A stretch of DNA of 64,000 nt from Morinoia aosen (lineage: Eukaryota > Arthropoda > Malacostraca > Amphipoda > Talitridae), in the NCBI GenBank assembly GCA_030386875.1, contig CM059575.1, positions 13,292,293 to 13,356,292 of the forward strand. Direction: 5' to 3'. The position numbers and the translations under genes are program-made. Positions 22,157 through 32,384 of this stretch are shown piece after piece. The first letter of the stretch is position 1; each line of letters starts with the position of its first letter. The notes below the pieces were generated by a model. That model did no database searches. It saw only the letters and a list, made by a program, of their open reading frames with translations, and was not told where the DNA came from.

Positions 22157-22435
22157 TTAAGCAATTAATTTTTTTGGTTTTTTGGTGGCTGCTATTATTG
22201 ACTGGTGTCTTGGAAGATTTATGAAGTCCTCATGGGGGATTATGTTTATTTTTGTTCTTGTGAATTGGACCCTGTTACTCTTGATGTAATCCAGTAATGT
22301 TTGTGATCTTAAGTCCTGAACTGTGAATTTTAATCCTTTATCATTTTCTTGTCTGCTGAGTTCCCGGATGTACCATTCTATTGGGGGATTTTCTGGGATT
22401 GGTGAATTGTCTATGAAGTTTCTGTACAGTTTCAT
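22157..22435 (-). CDS. 92-codon frame between LINE ORF1 and ORF2
   Basis: ATG at 22,435-22,433 overlaps the ORF1 stop as ATGA, and the TAA at 22,159-22,157 is 2 nt before the ORF2 ATG. The product is basic/acidic mixed with a lysine-rich end (TKKPKKLIA) and a central LSRQENDKGLKFTVQDLRSQ; no family was recognised. Such tight spacing suggests coupled translation of a third protein, but it may equally be the end of ORF1 displaced by a frameshift. Confidence 0.5.
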   Translation of the reverse strand: MKLYRNFIDNSPIPENPPIEWYIRELSRQENDKGLKFTVQDLRSQTLLDYIKSNRVQFTRTKINIIPHEDFINLPRHQSIIAATKKPKKLIA

Positions 22436-23816
22436 TTGAAGTTGTGTTTGTTATCTAATACTATGCTTGAATTACCCAAATCATCACCACTTATTCTTCG
22501 TTTAGTTCCAGCCTCCGTGTCCATAGCCTCCTCCATCTGTTCCTGCTCACATTCCAGAGAGACATCCACCGTTTTTTACTGTTCCGTTTCCGTCTCCTGT
22601 GGTATTGTTTCTGATTTGTAGTAAAAGTTGAAAATTGCGGCTGAGTCACGATCTGGGAAAGTAGTATCGATATTGAAGTTCAGTTTTAAAGATTGTGAAA
22701 GAAGTTCGCCAAATTTCTGTGTTCTGTTCAGTGCTGCTATGTGTGCTTCCAAGATGAGTGCTGTCAGTTTAATATGTGTTTGTGATGTTAGTGTGAGGGT
22801 GTGTTCTGGGGGGTTTGTTTGTAATATTGCGTGCTTTGCAATTTCAGCATAGGTGTTTTGAGTTTGTTGGTGATGCTCCTGTTTTTCATTTTCGATTTTT
22901 TGTTTGATTACATTTTTCCTATACGGGCAACTTGATGCTAATGTTCTGTGTGGTCCATTGCAATTGAGGCATTGTTTAAGTGTGCTAGTGCATTGTTGGT
23001 AAGTATGTTCTTGTGAAGAACATTCTGAGCAATATTGTGGTGTTTGGGTGCATTTGGATGTTGGGTGGTCTTCATATTTATAGCACTTGTAACAGATGAG
23101 GATATGTGTGTATTTTTCTTGTTCACATTGATAGGGTGTAATTTTTGTATGATACATTTAAAACCCATCTCGGAGGATCCTCTGTGCAGTGGTGGCGTCG
23201 GAAGTTATAATTTTGATTAGATGAGTATATTGCTTTATTTTAACTATTTCTGTGACTGATAACCATGAATTTTGCTGTTGGATTTCTGATTTGATTTCAT
23301 CGGCAGGTCTTGCACCTATTTCATTATCAATTTGTCTGACAAAAATGGATCTTTTTGCTCTTAGGTCGGGGGGAATAACTGGTATTATATTCAATTTTTG
23401 GAATGCATTGATTGCTTTACTGGAAGTTAGTTTATCAACCGAAGTGACATCGTCAGTTACTGCATAGAAACCTGTACTGGTGGAAGTCAGTCTAATGAGA
23501 GGAGCATTTAGGTCTTTGAAGGTTGTTTCAAAGATTTTTGTCTTGTCCACTGGTTTAGCTGGATCGATATACTTAAGTTGTACTCTATATGTTGATGACT
23601 TTATTCTAGGTGCTGTACTGGTTGCGGCAATGTTGGGTTTTGGTGGAATAAGCATCGTAGGCGGAGGGTTTCCAGGGTTAAGGGGGAAGGACCCCGGTAT
23701 TGTGTTTCTAGTTTTGGAAGCAGAACGAGGGTTTGAAGAAAGAGGGGCCCTGGGGGGGCGGCCACCCGGGCCTCCCCGCCCAGCACCAGCTCCCCTCCCC
23801 CGATCCGGGGGGGCAT
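22432..23816 (-). pseudogene. Jockey-like LINE ORF1 (gag-like, CCHC zinc knuckles)
   Basis: The likely ATG is at 23,655-23,653, with the same frame open further upstream through a Pro-rich leader. The N-terminal half (IRLTSTSTGFYAV, AINAFQKLNIIPVI) resembles the gag-like RNA-binding region of Jockey ORF1. Three zinc knuckles follow: CYKCYKYEDHPTSKC (CX2CX5HX4C), CSECSSQEHTYQQC (CX2CX4HX4C) and CLNCNGPHRTLASSC (CX2CX3HX6C), the last two typical of this family. The frame contains in-frame TAA codons at 23,160-23,158 and 22,578-22,576 and ends with TGA at 22,434-22,432. The protein would package the LINE RNA. Confidence 0.85.
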
Positions 23817-24039
23817 TACGGAAGGAGCCTAGCCCTACCCTACTATAAATACAGTTGAGCTACTCAATATTATGATACAATTTATACAACACACAGCTGT
23901 ACAAATCGCCTTCTGAAGGCACACTTAGCAACGGTGCCCCTAGTTCAGTTATTAATTACCTAAATAGACGAGTTCCAGAAAATTGTATCACTTTGAACTA
24001 TACAATATCAACACAGTGAAGCAATCCCTAAATGATGAA

Positions 24040-24170
24040 GCATATTATTACATTACACTATACGATACTAATATAGTAAACTATACAGTACTAATACAAT
24101 AAGCTATACAATTATAATACAATATACTATACAATATCAATACATTAAACTATACAATGTGAGTGAATAC
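24040..24170 (-). repeat. AT-rich 23-bp minisatellite in LINE 5' region
   Basis: Reverse-orientation relatives of the 4,655-4,850 array (ATACAATATCAATACATTAA). It lies in the LINE 5' UTR between the 5' block and ORF1. Confidence 0.75.
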
Positions 24171-24179
24171 AAACTGTAC

Positions 24180-24466
24180 AGAATTAGGACATTTGAATCG
24201 ACAAGTATGCACAAGATCACACAACTGAAAAAACACACGGAATGAGAAAAGCAACAATTGGGAAACAGTGCTCACCTCAGGCCCGGAGGGGGTGCCCCTG
24301 GGCCGGTGGTCAAAAAAACCACACTCAGTTCTCCGACTTAACTTTCTGTTAAGCCTTCAAAAAACAGAAAGAATAGAAAATAGGGAGCTGAAGAAAGTAT
24401 TACTTAAATGCACTTTTACCGCACAAAGAGAGCCACTAACCAACCACGGCGCATTCACGAGAGTCC
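24180..24466 (-). mobile_element. LINE 5' block (copy 2)
   Basis: Homologous to 418-712. It ends exactly at the 14-bp target duplication, so this is the 5' terminus of the inserted LINE. The first base aligns with about +5 relative to the initiator A of the promoter at 716. Confidence 0.7.
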
Positions 24467-25169
24467 GGCTGGCGCTGGGGTGCCGGACCGAGCCTCTACA
24501 AGCTGCGCGCTCCCAGTAGCCAGGCAACATCTGAATACACCCACGTACGTTTAGCACAGCACAGACAAAGACAACCGAGCACCGCGAGTCCACTAACCAG
24601 AGGGCTAGCTCGCTTCAGTGAGGCCGCCGCCAGCCCTATATATAAAGAGCTCCTCGCTTAGCGCATTCAGTTCGCACAGTGCACTCGCAGGAACCTTGAT
24701 ATTCACACAAGTCTTCTTCCTGCAAGCCTCCTCACTGCAACGGCTCACACAAGTCTTCCAACGAGCCTCCTCACAGCAGCGGCTCACACAAGACTTCTCC
24801 CTGCGACTCTCCGCACAGTGACTCCGGCATTCACTAGTATCGGCTGCTCAGCAAGCAGTAGCCTCATGGCCTCCATCGCCACCTCAACGGCGCACCGCTA
24901 CGCCACGGCACGCACGACGCGACTTACCGACAACCGTCGGTCCTCCAAGTCGTCCCTGTGTACTAGACTACCTGCCTGTGATCATTTACCTCATGTGCCA
25001 CACTGTCGGCGATCTTCTCAATAATACGGCCTTTATTCCAGTTGTGTATTCCTTACCCTGCCGGGTTCGTTTGCACCTCAGGCACTCACTTCGGGCATAG
25101 ATACCACAAAGTCTAAAGATATTCACAAGTCTGCCCGGAGTGTAAAGCAGCCTGAGGGAGAACACCACA
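24467..25169 (+). mobile_element. LTR-like element, 3' portion (...CACCACA)
   Basis: Begins with the 14-bp duplicated target, continues with U3-like sequence matching 905-716 (opposite strand), a TATA/initiator core, an R/U5-like tail with an imperfect CACACAAG-rich tandem (24,690-24,800), and ends AACACCACA next to ACAG. With 17,645-17,760 it completes an LTR-like unit. Confidence 0.75.
24636..24675 (+). promoter_or_regulatory. TATA plus initiator core promoter of LTR-like element
   Basis: CCCTATATATAAAGAG at about 24,636-24,651 followed by CATTCAGTTCG with the TCAGTT initiator about 28-30 nt downstream. Same layout as the minus-strand promoter at 747-716. Confidence 0.7.
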
Positions 25170-25173
25170 ACAG
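25170..25173. repeat. Target-site duplication ACAG (right)
   Basis: Partner of 17,641-17,644; marks the right end of the 7,525-bp insertion. Confidence 0.95.
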
Positions 25174-25556
25174 CTCGTATATCAGACAGGTGTTGTTTTA
25201 CTGATTTAGAGTAAATCAATATGTCATCTAAAAAGACGAATCACATGCGTCCTAAAATAGGTGCCAGTACGGATGACATGACTCTTTGGAAAACGCCTGG
25301 GCTTGAAGTAAGTCCAAAAGGTATTCTTTTGAACTGATAATTTTGGTAACCTATAATAAAGGCTGTAAATTTTCGACTCTCCTGCTCCAATTCTACTTGG
25401 TGGAAGACGGATCTTAAGTCAAGCGTGGTGAAAACGCTGTTACCACCTAATGTGGCCAATGTTTCGTCTGTCCGTGGTATAGGATACGACTCCTTCACCA
25501 CGATTTTGTTTAACGATCTTAAAGTCAATCACTGGTCGAATCTCACCATTCTTTTT
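25174..25556 (-). pseudogene. Gypsy reverse transcriptase N-terminal part, left-arm copy
   Basis: Minus strand: RSLNKIVVKESYPIPRTDE, TLDLRSVFHQVELEQES, FKRIPFGLTSSPGVFQRV and, after a TGA near 25,231, the catalytic FLDDILIYS. The element begins abruptly at the RT fingers; no gag or protease. The catalytic motif is intact here but mutated in the right-arm copy. Confidence 0.85.
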
Positions 25557-25985
25557 CTTTCAACAATATAAACAATTTATTTACCACAGGAGATACAGAG
25601 GTAGAATGTTTCTTAAGTCTAGTACAATGGTCATATTTGAATATAGCTACCTGTGGGCCCGAATAAGTTCAGCGACTTCTGGGACATCCTACCATCAACG
25701 TTATTCTAAGGTGTACAATAATGTTTTTTCTAAATCACTCAACCTAGTTCTGCATTAGACTGATCAGCGAGATAATTTACTCGATATCAGATATCTCATG
25801 TTACAATATAGGTTATATGGACTATACTTAACAGTATATTCGATATAAAGATTTAACAGCAAACTGGAGATCGGCGGTATTACCCATGGCAAATTACATT
25901 ATTCGAAACAGCCATGTAGGAGACAAGATTTGACTTGGTGATCTTACACGACTAATATTCCAATAGGAAGTGAGAATCAAGATTC
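25557..25985 (-). mobile_element. CR1/L2-like LINE 3' UTR, inverted-arm copy
   Basis: Matches 7,720-8,200 and 52,795-53,210 (the family 3' UTR with TTTACCACAGG and the terminal ATTTAAACAATT-type tail). The tail abuts the truncated gypsy fragment, as it does in the mirrored arm. Confidence 0.8.
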
Positions 25986-25989
25986 CAAT

Positions 25990-26620
25990 AGGAAGTGAGA
26001 TGATAGCCTAAAACAATTATTAACTGCGAAAACCGGTCATCACGACCATTTAACCCGAAATAGAAGTAAAATCGCGCTTCCTTATTATTCAAAGGCCCGG
26101 TCCCAACACAGTATCCTCTTCGTTTGAACTAAAACTTGGAACTCAATACCTGCGGAGATCCATGATAGTAATTCTTACACGGTATTCAAAAGAAATCTTT
26201 AGTCTCACTTCTTATTGAAATATTAGTCGTGTAAGATCACCAAGTAAAATCTTGTCTCCTACATGACTGTTTCCAATAATGTAATTTGCCAAGGGTAATA
26301 CCGCCGATCTTCAGTTTGCTGTTAAATCTTTTTATCGAATATACTGTTAAGTATAGTCCATATAACCTATATTGTAAAATGAAATATCTGATATCGAGTA
26401 AATTATCTCACTGATCAGTTTAATGCAAAACTAGGTTAAGTGATTTTGATTAAACATTATTGTACACCTTAGAATAACGTTGATGGTAGGATGACCCAGA
26501 AGTCGCTGAACTTATTCGGGCCCACAGGTAGCTATAGTCAAATATGGCCATTGTACTAGACTTAAGAAACATTTTACCTCTGTATCTCCAGTGGTAAATA
26601 AATTGTTTAAATTGTTTAGA
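25990..26620 (+). mobile_element. CR1/L2-like LINE 3' fragment (end of ORF2 and 3' UTR)
   Basis: Plus-strand fragment. 25,990-26,190 matches the last part of ORF2 (compare 53,240-53,400, where it encodes the WNSIPAEI tail) and has no counterpart in the left arm; 26,195-26,620 mirrors the left-arm 3' UTR. Its inner end marks the spacer of the inverted duplication. Confidence 0.8.
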
Positions 26621-27558
26621 GAAAAAGAATGGTGAGATTCGACCAGTGATTGACTTGAGATCGTTAAACAAAATCGTGGTGAAGGAGTCGTATCCTATAC
26701 CACGGATAGACGAAATATTGGCCACATTAGGGGGGTAACAGCGTTTTCACTACGCTTGACTTAAGATCCGTCTTCCACCAAGTCGAATTAGAGCAGGAGA
26801 GTCAAAAATTTACAGCCTTTAGTATAGGTTACCAAAATTATCAGTTCAAAAGAATACCTTTTGGACTTACTTCAAGCCCAAGCGTTTTCCAAAGAATCAT
26901 GTCATCAGTACTGGCTCCTATTTTAGGACGCATGTGCTTCGTCTTTTCAGATTACATATTGATTTACTCTAAATCAGTAAAACAACACCTGTTTGATATA
27001 CGAGCTGTCCTTACGATGCTCAGAACTGGCAATTTATCCATTAAACTCGAAAAATGTGATTTCCTAAAACGTAGAATAGAATACCAAGGACATATTATCT
27101 CTGCCGATGGAATACGGTGTAAGCATTCCGAAAAGTTGCAAAATTGTCCACCACCAAAAAATGTTAAAGAGTTGCAGCAATTCCTGGTCATAGCGAATTA
27201 TTTCTGTTATTTCGTTTGTCAGTTTGCAGCAATTGCAAATCCATTGTACAATTTGCTAAAGATAGATACTACTTTTGACTGGAGTAATGACTGTCAGAAA
27301 AGTTTTGACCATATTAATTCTGCACCAACTTCCGACACTGTTCTACGACATCCTGGCAATACGAAGCCATTCCATATTTTTACAGACGCTTCAAATTTAG
27401 GCATAGGATCAGTACTCATGCAAGCTGAGGATTCAGGTGATAAAATAATGCGTCCAGTTGCTTATTTTAGTAAAAGTTTAAACTCAAGCCAAAAAAGATA
27501 CCACACAACAAAAAAAGAATGTTTTGCCATCAGCAATGCTCTTAAAGCATTTTAATAC
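26621..27558 (+). pseudogene. Gypsy reverse transcriptase and RNase H, right-arm copy
   Basis: Plus strand. RT fingers/palm at 26,630-26,900 across a frameshift (extra bases near 26,735), then an open frame 26,899-27,555: MSSVLAPILGRMCFVFSDYILIYS has the catalytic LDD altered to SDY, then KCDFLKRRIEYQGHIIS, FHIFTDASNLGIGSVLMQ (RNase H Asp) and TTKKECFAISNALKAF (RNase H Glu). The stop at 27,553 precedes VYTDHSPF at 27,580, the last RNase H Asp. The polymerase site loss makes it inactive even where the frame is open. Confidence 0.87.
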
Positions 27559-28079
27559 CTAGTTATTGGATATCCAATAAATGTGTATACCGACCACAGC
27601 CCTTTTGCACCTCTGTTTGCAAAAAGATTACCAGATGATACAGCAATGGCCAGATGGTGCATTAACGTACATCCATACGAGCCTGTCGTTAACTATCTAC
27701 CAAGTAGACAAATGTCGTAGCTGACTACCTAAGCAGGCTACCAACAGACAATGAGCAACTAATTAGTGAAAAATTAGAAAGCTGTAACCAGCTGAAGCCT
27801 GAATCTGAAGTATGCGTAGCCCAGACAAGATCTAAAAAAAACAGACATCCAGCCCAGACGTTCCCACTGACTTGGAGCAATCTCACGATAGCGACCAAGT
27901 GGTGACCCCTTAGGTTAATTGACTACGTACCGACAGAAAAAGAAATTGCCTGGACTTTAAAAGAGTTAATTGATGAGCTAAAGCAAGATGCATTTGGTTC
28001 TGAAGTTGGAGAGGCTCTACTTCAGTGAAGTACGTCTACAATTCCTGACTTACAGAGTTATTTAATTCTAAATGACATA
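27559..28079 (+). pseudogene. Gypsy pol linker, right arm (degraded)
   Basis: Continues RNase H (VYTDHSPFAPLFAKRL) and a stop-rich linker (near ARWCINVHPYEP, NYLPSRQMS) to the integrase. Mirrors 17,096-16,575. Confidence 0.65.
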
Positions 28080-29004
28080 TTGTATCGACGACGACGCATT
28101 GACTCCCGAACTACCACAATTTTAACGGCAGTCATGCCAACTTCGTTGTTGAATGAAGCAATCTTAAGTATACACTATATGTACCATACAGATGCACTGC
28201 ACACGCTATTCAAATTTCGGCTCAAATACTTTCACATTTTAGAGAAAACGATTGTAAAAAAGTTTGTGCAAGGTTGTGAAGTTTGTAAACTTCCTAACGC
28301 AAACCCTTCCGTACCTATTAAAATATTAACAGCCCCTATAGCGAAGGAACCTTTTCAAGTAGTTTCAATGGATTTTCTTGGTCCCCTCAAAATTACCGAT
28401 AATGGGAATAAATACATACTGGTTGTGATTGTTCTTTTTTCCCGCTTCTGTAAATTATACGCGACCTCTTACCGTCGAACAGACACAGTAATATCATGTT
28501 TAGGAAGTTGTTTTAGCACTTTCGGATACCCGAAAACGCTGATAAGTGATAACGCCCTTGAATTTAAATCAGTAGCAGTAAAACAATTTGCCAAAATACA
28601 TACTATTGCTAAGAAAGAAGTTCTAGCTTTTAGCCTCCATTCGAATGCGATTGTTGAACGAAATAACAAAAACAATCAGCAATTTGCTAAAAGTGTACAT
28701 TAAATCCCTAGCTCATACCGAATGGGATCAGTGTTTGGAAATGGTAGAGAACGCCTTAAACAATTCAATAAAATCTACTTTAGGTGATACTCCCAGCTAT
28801 GTCGTTTTCGGTAGAGGTACGTGCCCTTATTTTCGCGGTGAAAATCTTCCCATTTCATACAGTTACGATGCCGAAATTGACTTAGTGAATTTTCATGCGA
28901 AGGAAGCGGCTCGAATTGTTGAAAACGTTTGGAATCTAATTCTCAATAATAATACTATTGCATGTACAATGTACCAGAACCTAAAAAGGATGACAACTCC
29001 GTAG
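28080..29004 (+). pseudogene. Gypsy-type integrase, right-arm copy
   Basis: Frames 28,080-28,703 and 28,645-29,004 overlap after a frameshift. Zinc-binding region with FVQGCEVCK, DDE core VSMDFLGPL / LISDNALEF / NAIVERNN all present, C-terminal domain in the second frame (SLAHTEWDQCLEMVENALNN, SYVVFGRGTCPYF). The DDE triad is intact here, unlike the left arm. Confidence 0.87.
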
Positions 29005-29595
29005 AGTTTAATAGTTGCAAGTTTTGTATCGTTCCCTGCCTTGCAAAGAGAAAACAGAGCACTGCGTGCAAGGTTAATTGAAGTCAAGGCTGTTGACTGC
29101 GCGCGATGCCTTTGTTGCGGTCTAGGCCAGCCACCTATTTCAAACTATTTCAAATCTTCAGTAAAGCAAAGGACGGAGTCAGCGCAGAGGTAATTGTAGA
29201 TTGTAGAATTCATATGAACTTAAATGTATGGTTACTATGTGTAGGGCTAGTTTACGATTATAAAAAACATCGAGTAGGCGTCGGGTAAACATTTGGTTAT
29301 ATGAAATTTTTGTAAAACATTTTTCAGCGGAGCTGTAATCTGTTTAATGGGGTTTGACACGTTTACTAATTGACCGAATATAACAAATTGATTTAGAGCC
29401 AAATTAGGTTATACCTACGTTGACAGCATTCCGAAGGTCGCTGCCAGCGTCGGCATGTTAAACCGCACCGGCATTTTGACTGAGCGTTTCCCGCCGGTAG
29501 CACCTGACTAGTAATCTCCGTTCACCAGTAAATCTGATAGAAACCTTCCAGCATTTCCTTCCCTACCTGACGACGACGGACCCCAGCCTCGGGGC
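29005..29595. other. Conserved non-coding stretch of the right arm
   Basis: Mirror of 15,060-15,660. No supported frame or LTR. Confidence 0.5.
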
Positions 29596-29599
29596 TTAC

Positions 29600-29820
29600 A
29601 TGTCGGCATGCGACTGTCTCCAGAGATTGTCGGCTTGCGATTGTCTCCAGAGATTGTGGGCATGCGACTGTCTCCAGAGATTGTCGGTATGCGACTGTTT
29701 TCGGAGATTGTCGGCATGCGACTGTCTCCAGAGATTGTCCGCTTGCGATTGTCTCCAGAAATTGTCCGCTTGCGATTGTCTCCAGAGGTTGTCGGCTTGC
29801 GATTGTCTCCAGAGATTTTC
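29600..29820 (+). repeat. 27-bp minisatellite, right arm (about 9 units)
   Basis: Units TGCGACTGTCTCCAGAGATT plus GTCGGCA; mirrored at 14,850-15,060. One more unit than the left arm, so array length changed after duplication. Confidence 0.9.
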
Positions 29821-30039
29821 GGGCCTGTTTCCGCGAGGGGGGCTATTGGGTGCTCTTTCTTGTGCCTCTTCCACGGCGGCTATCATGTGGAAAAAATTTT
29901 TTTTTTCATATTTGGAAAAAATTTGGACATTAAATTCAAAATACGTACATGAGCGCATTGTAACAAGAGACATATATAACAACAAACATACACACACAAG
30001 TGCCTCTTCTTCTTTTGAACACAAAAACACGCTACAACA

Positions 30040-30600
30040 CACACAAACTACCCTCCCCTCCCCCACTACCCCCCATCTCCCTCGCTACCCCCCGCCTCCC
30101 TCTCTACCCCCACCTCCCCCACTACCCTCACTTATCTCGCTACCACCACCCTCTCAACCCTCACCTTTCCTACTACCTCGACCTCCCCCACTCCCCCCCC
30201 TCCCCCACTGCCCTCACCCCCGTAACTTCCCCTACTACCCACACCTCTCTCCCTTCCTCCCTACCCACACCTCCCCCACTAGCCTCACCTCCCCCCCTAC
30301 CCTCACTATCCACGCCTCTCCCACTACCCACACCTCCCTCTCTACCCCCCCACCCTCACCTCCCCCACTACCCCCTTCTCCCCCACTACACCCACCACCT
30401 TCACCTCATCCACTACCCTCACTACCCTCACCTCCCCCACTACCCCCCCCCCCCCCACCCTCACCTCCCACACTACCCACACCTCTCCCACTACCCCACC
30501 CCTCCCCATTACCCCCACCTCCCCACTACCCCACCCATCCTCACTATCCCCCTCCCCACTACCCCAGCCCTCCCCACTACCGCCACCTCCCCCACACTCA
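30040..30600 (+). repeat. C-rich microsatellite (CTCCCCCACTACC)n
   Basis: Long irregular array of CACCTCCCCCACTACC-like units; the left-arm partner 14,380-14,640 is shorter. Proline/serine-rich frames across it (29,600-30,634 and others) are repeat artefacts. Confidence 0.9.
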
Positions 30601-30640
30601 CAGACAGGAGCAGGTCTTCCCTCGAAAGGCTTAGACGCAA

Positions 30641-31230
30641 CAAGGGCAGGTCAGGCCACCCTTCAGAGAGGTGAGGGGCGTGATTCAAATGAAGAGCGTC
30701 GGTCGAACTGTGGGTTTGTGAACCGTTCGATGGAAACTTGCCATCAAGAAGTGATGGAGCATTTGATGAAGACGTACTGGGAGGGTTTGATGAGCCAGTT
30801 GGGGGATTGCTATCAAGAGGTAGCGCACCACCATAACGCGGGTTCACCAATATAACCCTCTCCCAGAAGTAGTACCAGTTGTACGATAGACTTGTGTCAA
30901 AGTTGCACAGGATCTGAAAATGGCAGGAATTTCATCAGACTGATCAGCCACGATTGTTTTACGGCATGCGTTCAATGACATGTCTTTGACAACATGCGTT
31001 CGACGACCTAAGTATTAGATCCATTACACGGAATTATGGAAACAAAGATTAGAGAGGTTTAATAATCAAATAGGTTTTATAATGAGATATGTTCAATACC
31101 CCTGTGAGAGGTGTATGAGGTGGCAATTTATTGACACAAAAAATCTTCAATAAATTGGAAAGCGAGAAAAGAAAATTTTATTGGAAACCTTGGTGTTTCA
31201 GAGAGAAAAGGCACTTGCACACATGGCACA
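30641..31230. other. No recognisable gene
   Basis: Unique-looking sequence between the inverted duplication and the first 21-bp array. No supported frame. Confidence 0.4.
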
Positions 31231-31239
31231 ATTGGCACA

Positions 31240-31620
31240 ATGTGTTGAATGCTCGAGACTTTGCATTGAATGCTCGGGATTTTGCGTTGAATGCTCGGGA
31301 TTTTGTGTTGAGTGCTCGGGATTTTGTGTTGGATGCTCGGGATTTTGTGTTGAATGCTTGGGATTTTGTGTTGAATGCTCGGGATTTTGCGCTGAATGCT
31401 TGGGATTTCGTGATGAATGCTCGGGAGTTTCTGCTGAATGCTCGGAATTTTGCGTTGAATGCTCGGGATTTTGTGTTGAATGCTCGGGATTTTGTGTTGA
31501 ATGCTCGGGATTTTATGTTGAATGCTCGGAATTTTTTGTTGAATACTTGGGATTTTGTGTTGAATACTCGAGATTTTATGTTGAATGCTCGGGATTTTGT
31601 GTTGAATACTTTAGATTTGG
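31240..31620 (+). repeat. 21-bp minisatellite I (about 18 units)
   Basis: Units of GAATGCTCGGGATTTTGTGTT type, translating as ARDFVLN or CVECSGF in different frames. Phase-stable because 21 is a multiple of three. Confidence 0.9.
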
Positions 31621-31639
31621 GTAATTTTGTATCAGCAAA

Positions 31640-32130
31640 GTTATTTCACCAGTAATCAGAAGTTGAGTAAGTTGGACAAGTTGAAAGAATTGAAAAAGGT
31701 GAAGCAGTTGAAAAAGGTGAAACAGTTGAGAAAGGTGAAGCAGTTGAAAAATGTGAAGCAGTTGAAAAAGGTGAAACAATTGGAAAAGGTGAAGCAGTTG
31801 AAAAAGGTAAAGCAGTCGAAAAGTGTTGAAAAATGTGAAGAAGTTGAAAAGGAGCTGAAAAGGGTAAAGAAGTTGGGAAGGAGTTGAAAAAGGTGAAGTT
31901 GAAAGAGATGAAAAAGGTGAAGCAGTTGTAAGAGTTGAAAAAGGCGATGAAAATGATAAGGAGTTGAAACAGATAAAGAAGTTGAAAAGGAGTAGAAAAA
32001 TATGTTGCAGTTGAAGAGTTGAAAAAGGTGAAGCAGTTGAAGAAGTTGAAAAGGATTTGAAAGAGTTGAAGAAGTTGAAAAGGAGTTGAGAAAGGTGAAG
32101 GAGTTGAAAAAGGTGAAGGAGTTGAAAAGG
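31640..32130 (+). repeat. 21-bp minisatellite II (AAGGTGAAGCAGTTGAAA)
   Basis: Roughly 22 purine-rich units with length variants of 15-24 bp towards the right end. Lys/Val/Glu frames on the plus and Phe/Leu/Ser frames on the minus strand are artefacts. Confidence 0.9.
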
Positions 32131-32384
32131 TGGAGCAGTGTAAGGAGTTGACCGAGATAGATGCTGCAAGTCACTTGGATCAGGAAGCATCACAATTAAA
32201 TTATACAAATTGAAACAGAAACTGGAAAGTAAGGATGATAAGATCTTCAAAATATCATAGGATCATTGCATGACGATCGTTGAAGTAAGGATCATCAAAA
32301 TATTAATCGATAAAACTTATCTTCAAAATGAGAATCATCCAAACAAGACCCATCATAAAAGTGACTACCATGCAAAGATCATTC

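Larger units (their letters stand above)
17761..24466 (-). mobile_element. Jockey-like LINE nested in LTR-like element (6.7 kb)
   Basis: Minus-strand element flanked by the 14-bp duplication GGCTGGCGCTGGGG. Its 5' end at 24,466 starts with the block also seen at 712-418, followed by a 23-bp AT minisatellite, ORF1 (gag-like, 3 zinc knuckles), a 92-codon frame, ORF2 (endonuclease and RT), and a long A-rich 3' part with (AAAT)n tracts. A normal poly(A) tail at the distal junction is not seen; instead there is a C tract on the minus strand. Stops and one frameshift make it defective, but the frames are otherwise long, so the insertion is fairly young. Confidence 0.8.
25170..25985 (-). repeat. Large inverted duplication, left arm, inner part
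   Basis: Reverse complement of about 26,195-27,018: the gypsy RT segment followed by the 3' UTR of a CR1/L2-like LINE. Confidence 0.9.
26195..30640 (+). repeat. Large inverted duplication, right arm
   Basis: Reverse-complement partner of 25,985-25,170 plus 17,644-14,270. It has no 7.5-kb insertion and so records the pre-insertion state. The outer end lies in an expanded C-rich microsatellite. Confidence 0.9.

Noticed and set aside
20907..23160. Stop-codon reassignment, because in-frame TAA recurs in several elements
   Set aside because: Other stops and frameshifts are also present, and single changes such as CAA or AAA to TAA are expected in decaying A-rich elements.
29600..30634. 344-codon plus-strand frame
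   Set aside because: Entirely made of a 27-bp minisatellite and C-rich microsatellite; mirrored with different length in the other arm.
31240..31620. Regular direct repeats resembling a CRISPR array
   Set aside because: Units are contiguous with no unique spacers, no cas genes exist, and the genome is eukaryotic; these are minisatellites.
31576..32250. 224-codon minus-strand Phe/Leu/Ser-rich frame that looks like a membrane protein
   Set aside because: It is the reverse of an AAG-rich 21-bp minisatellite.
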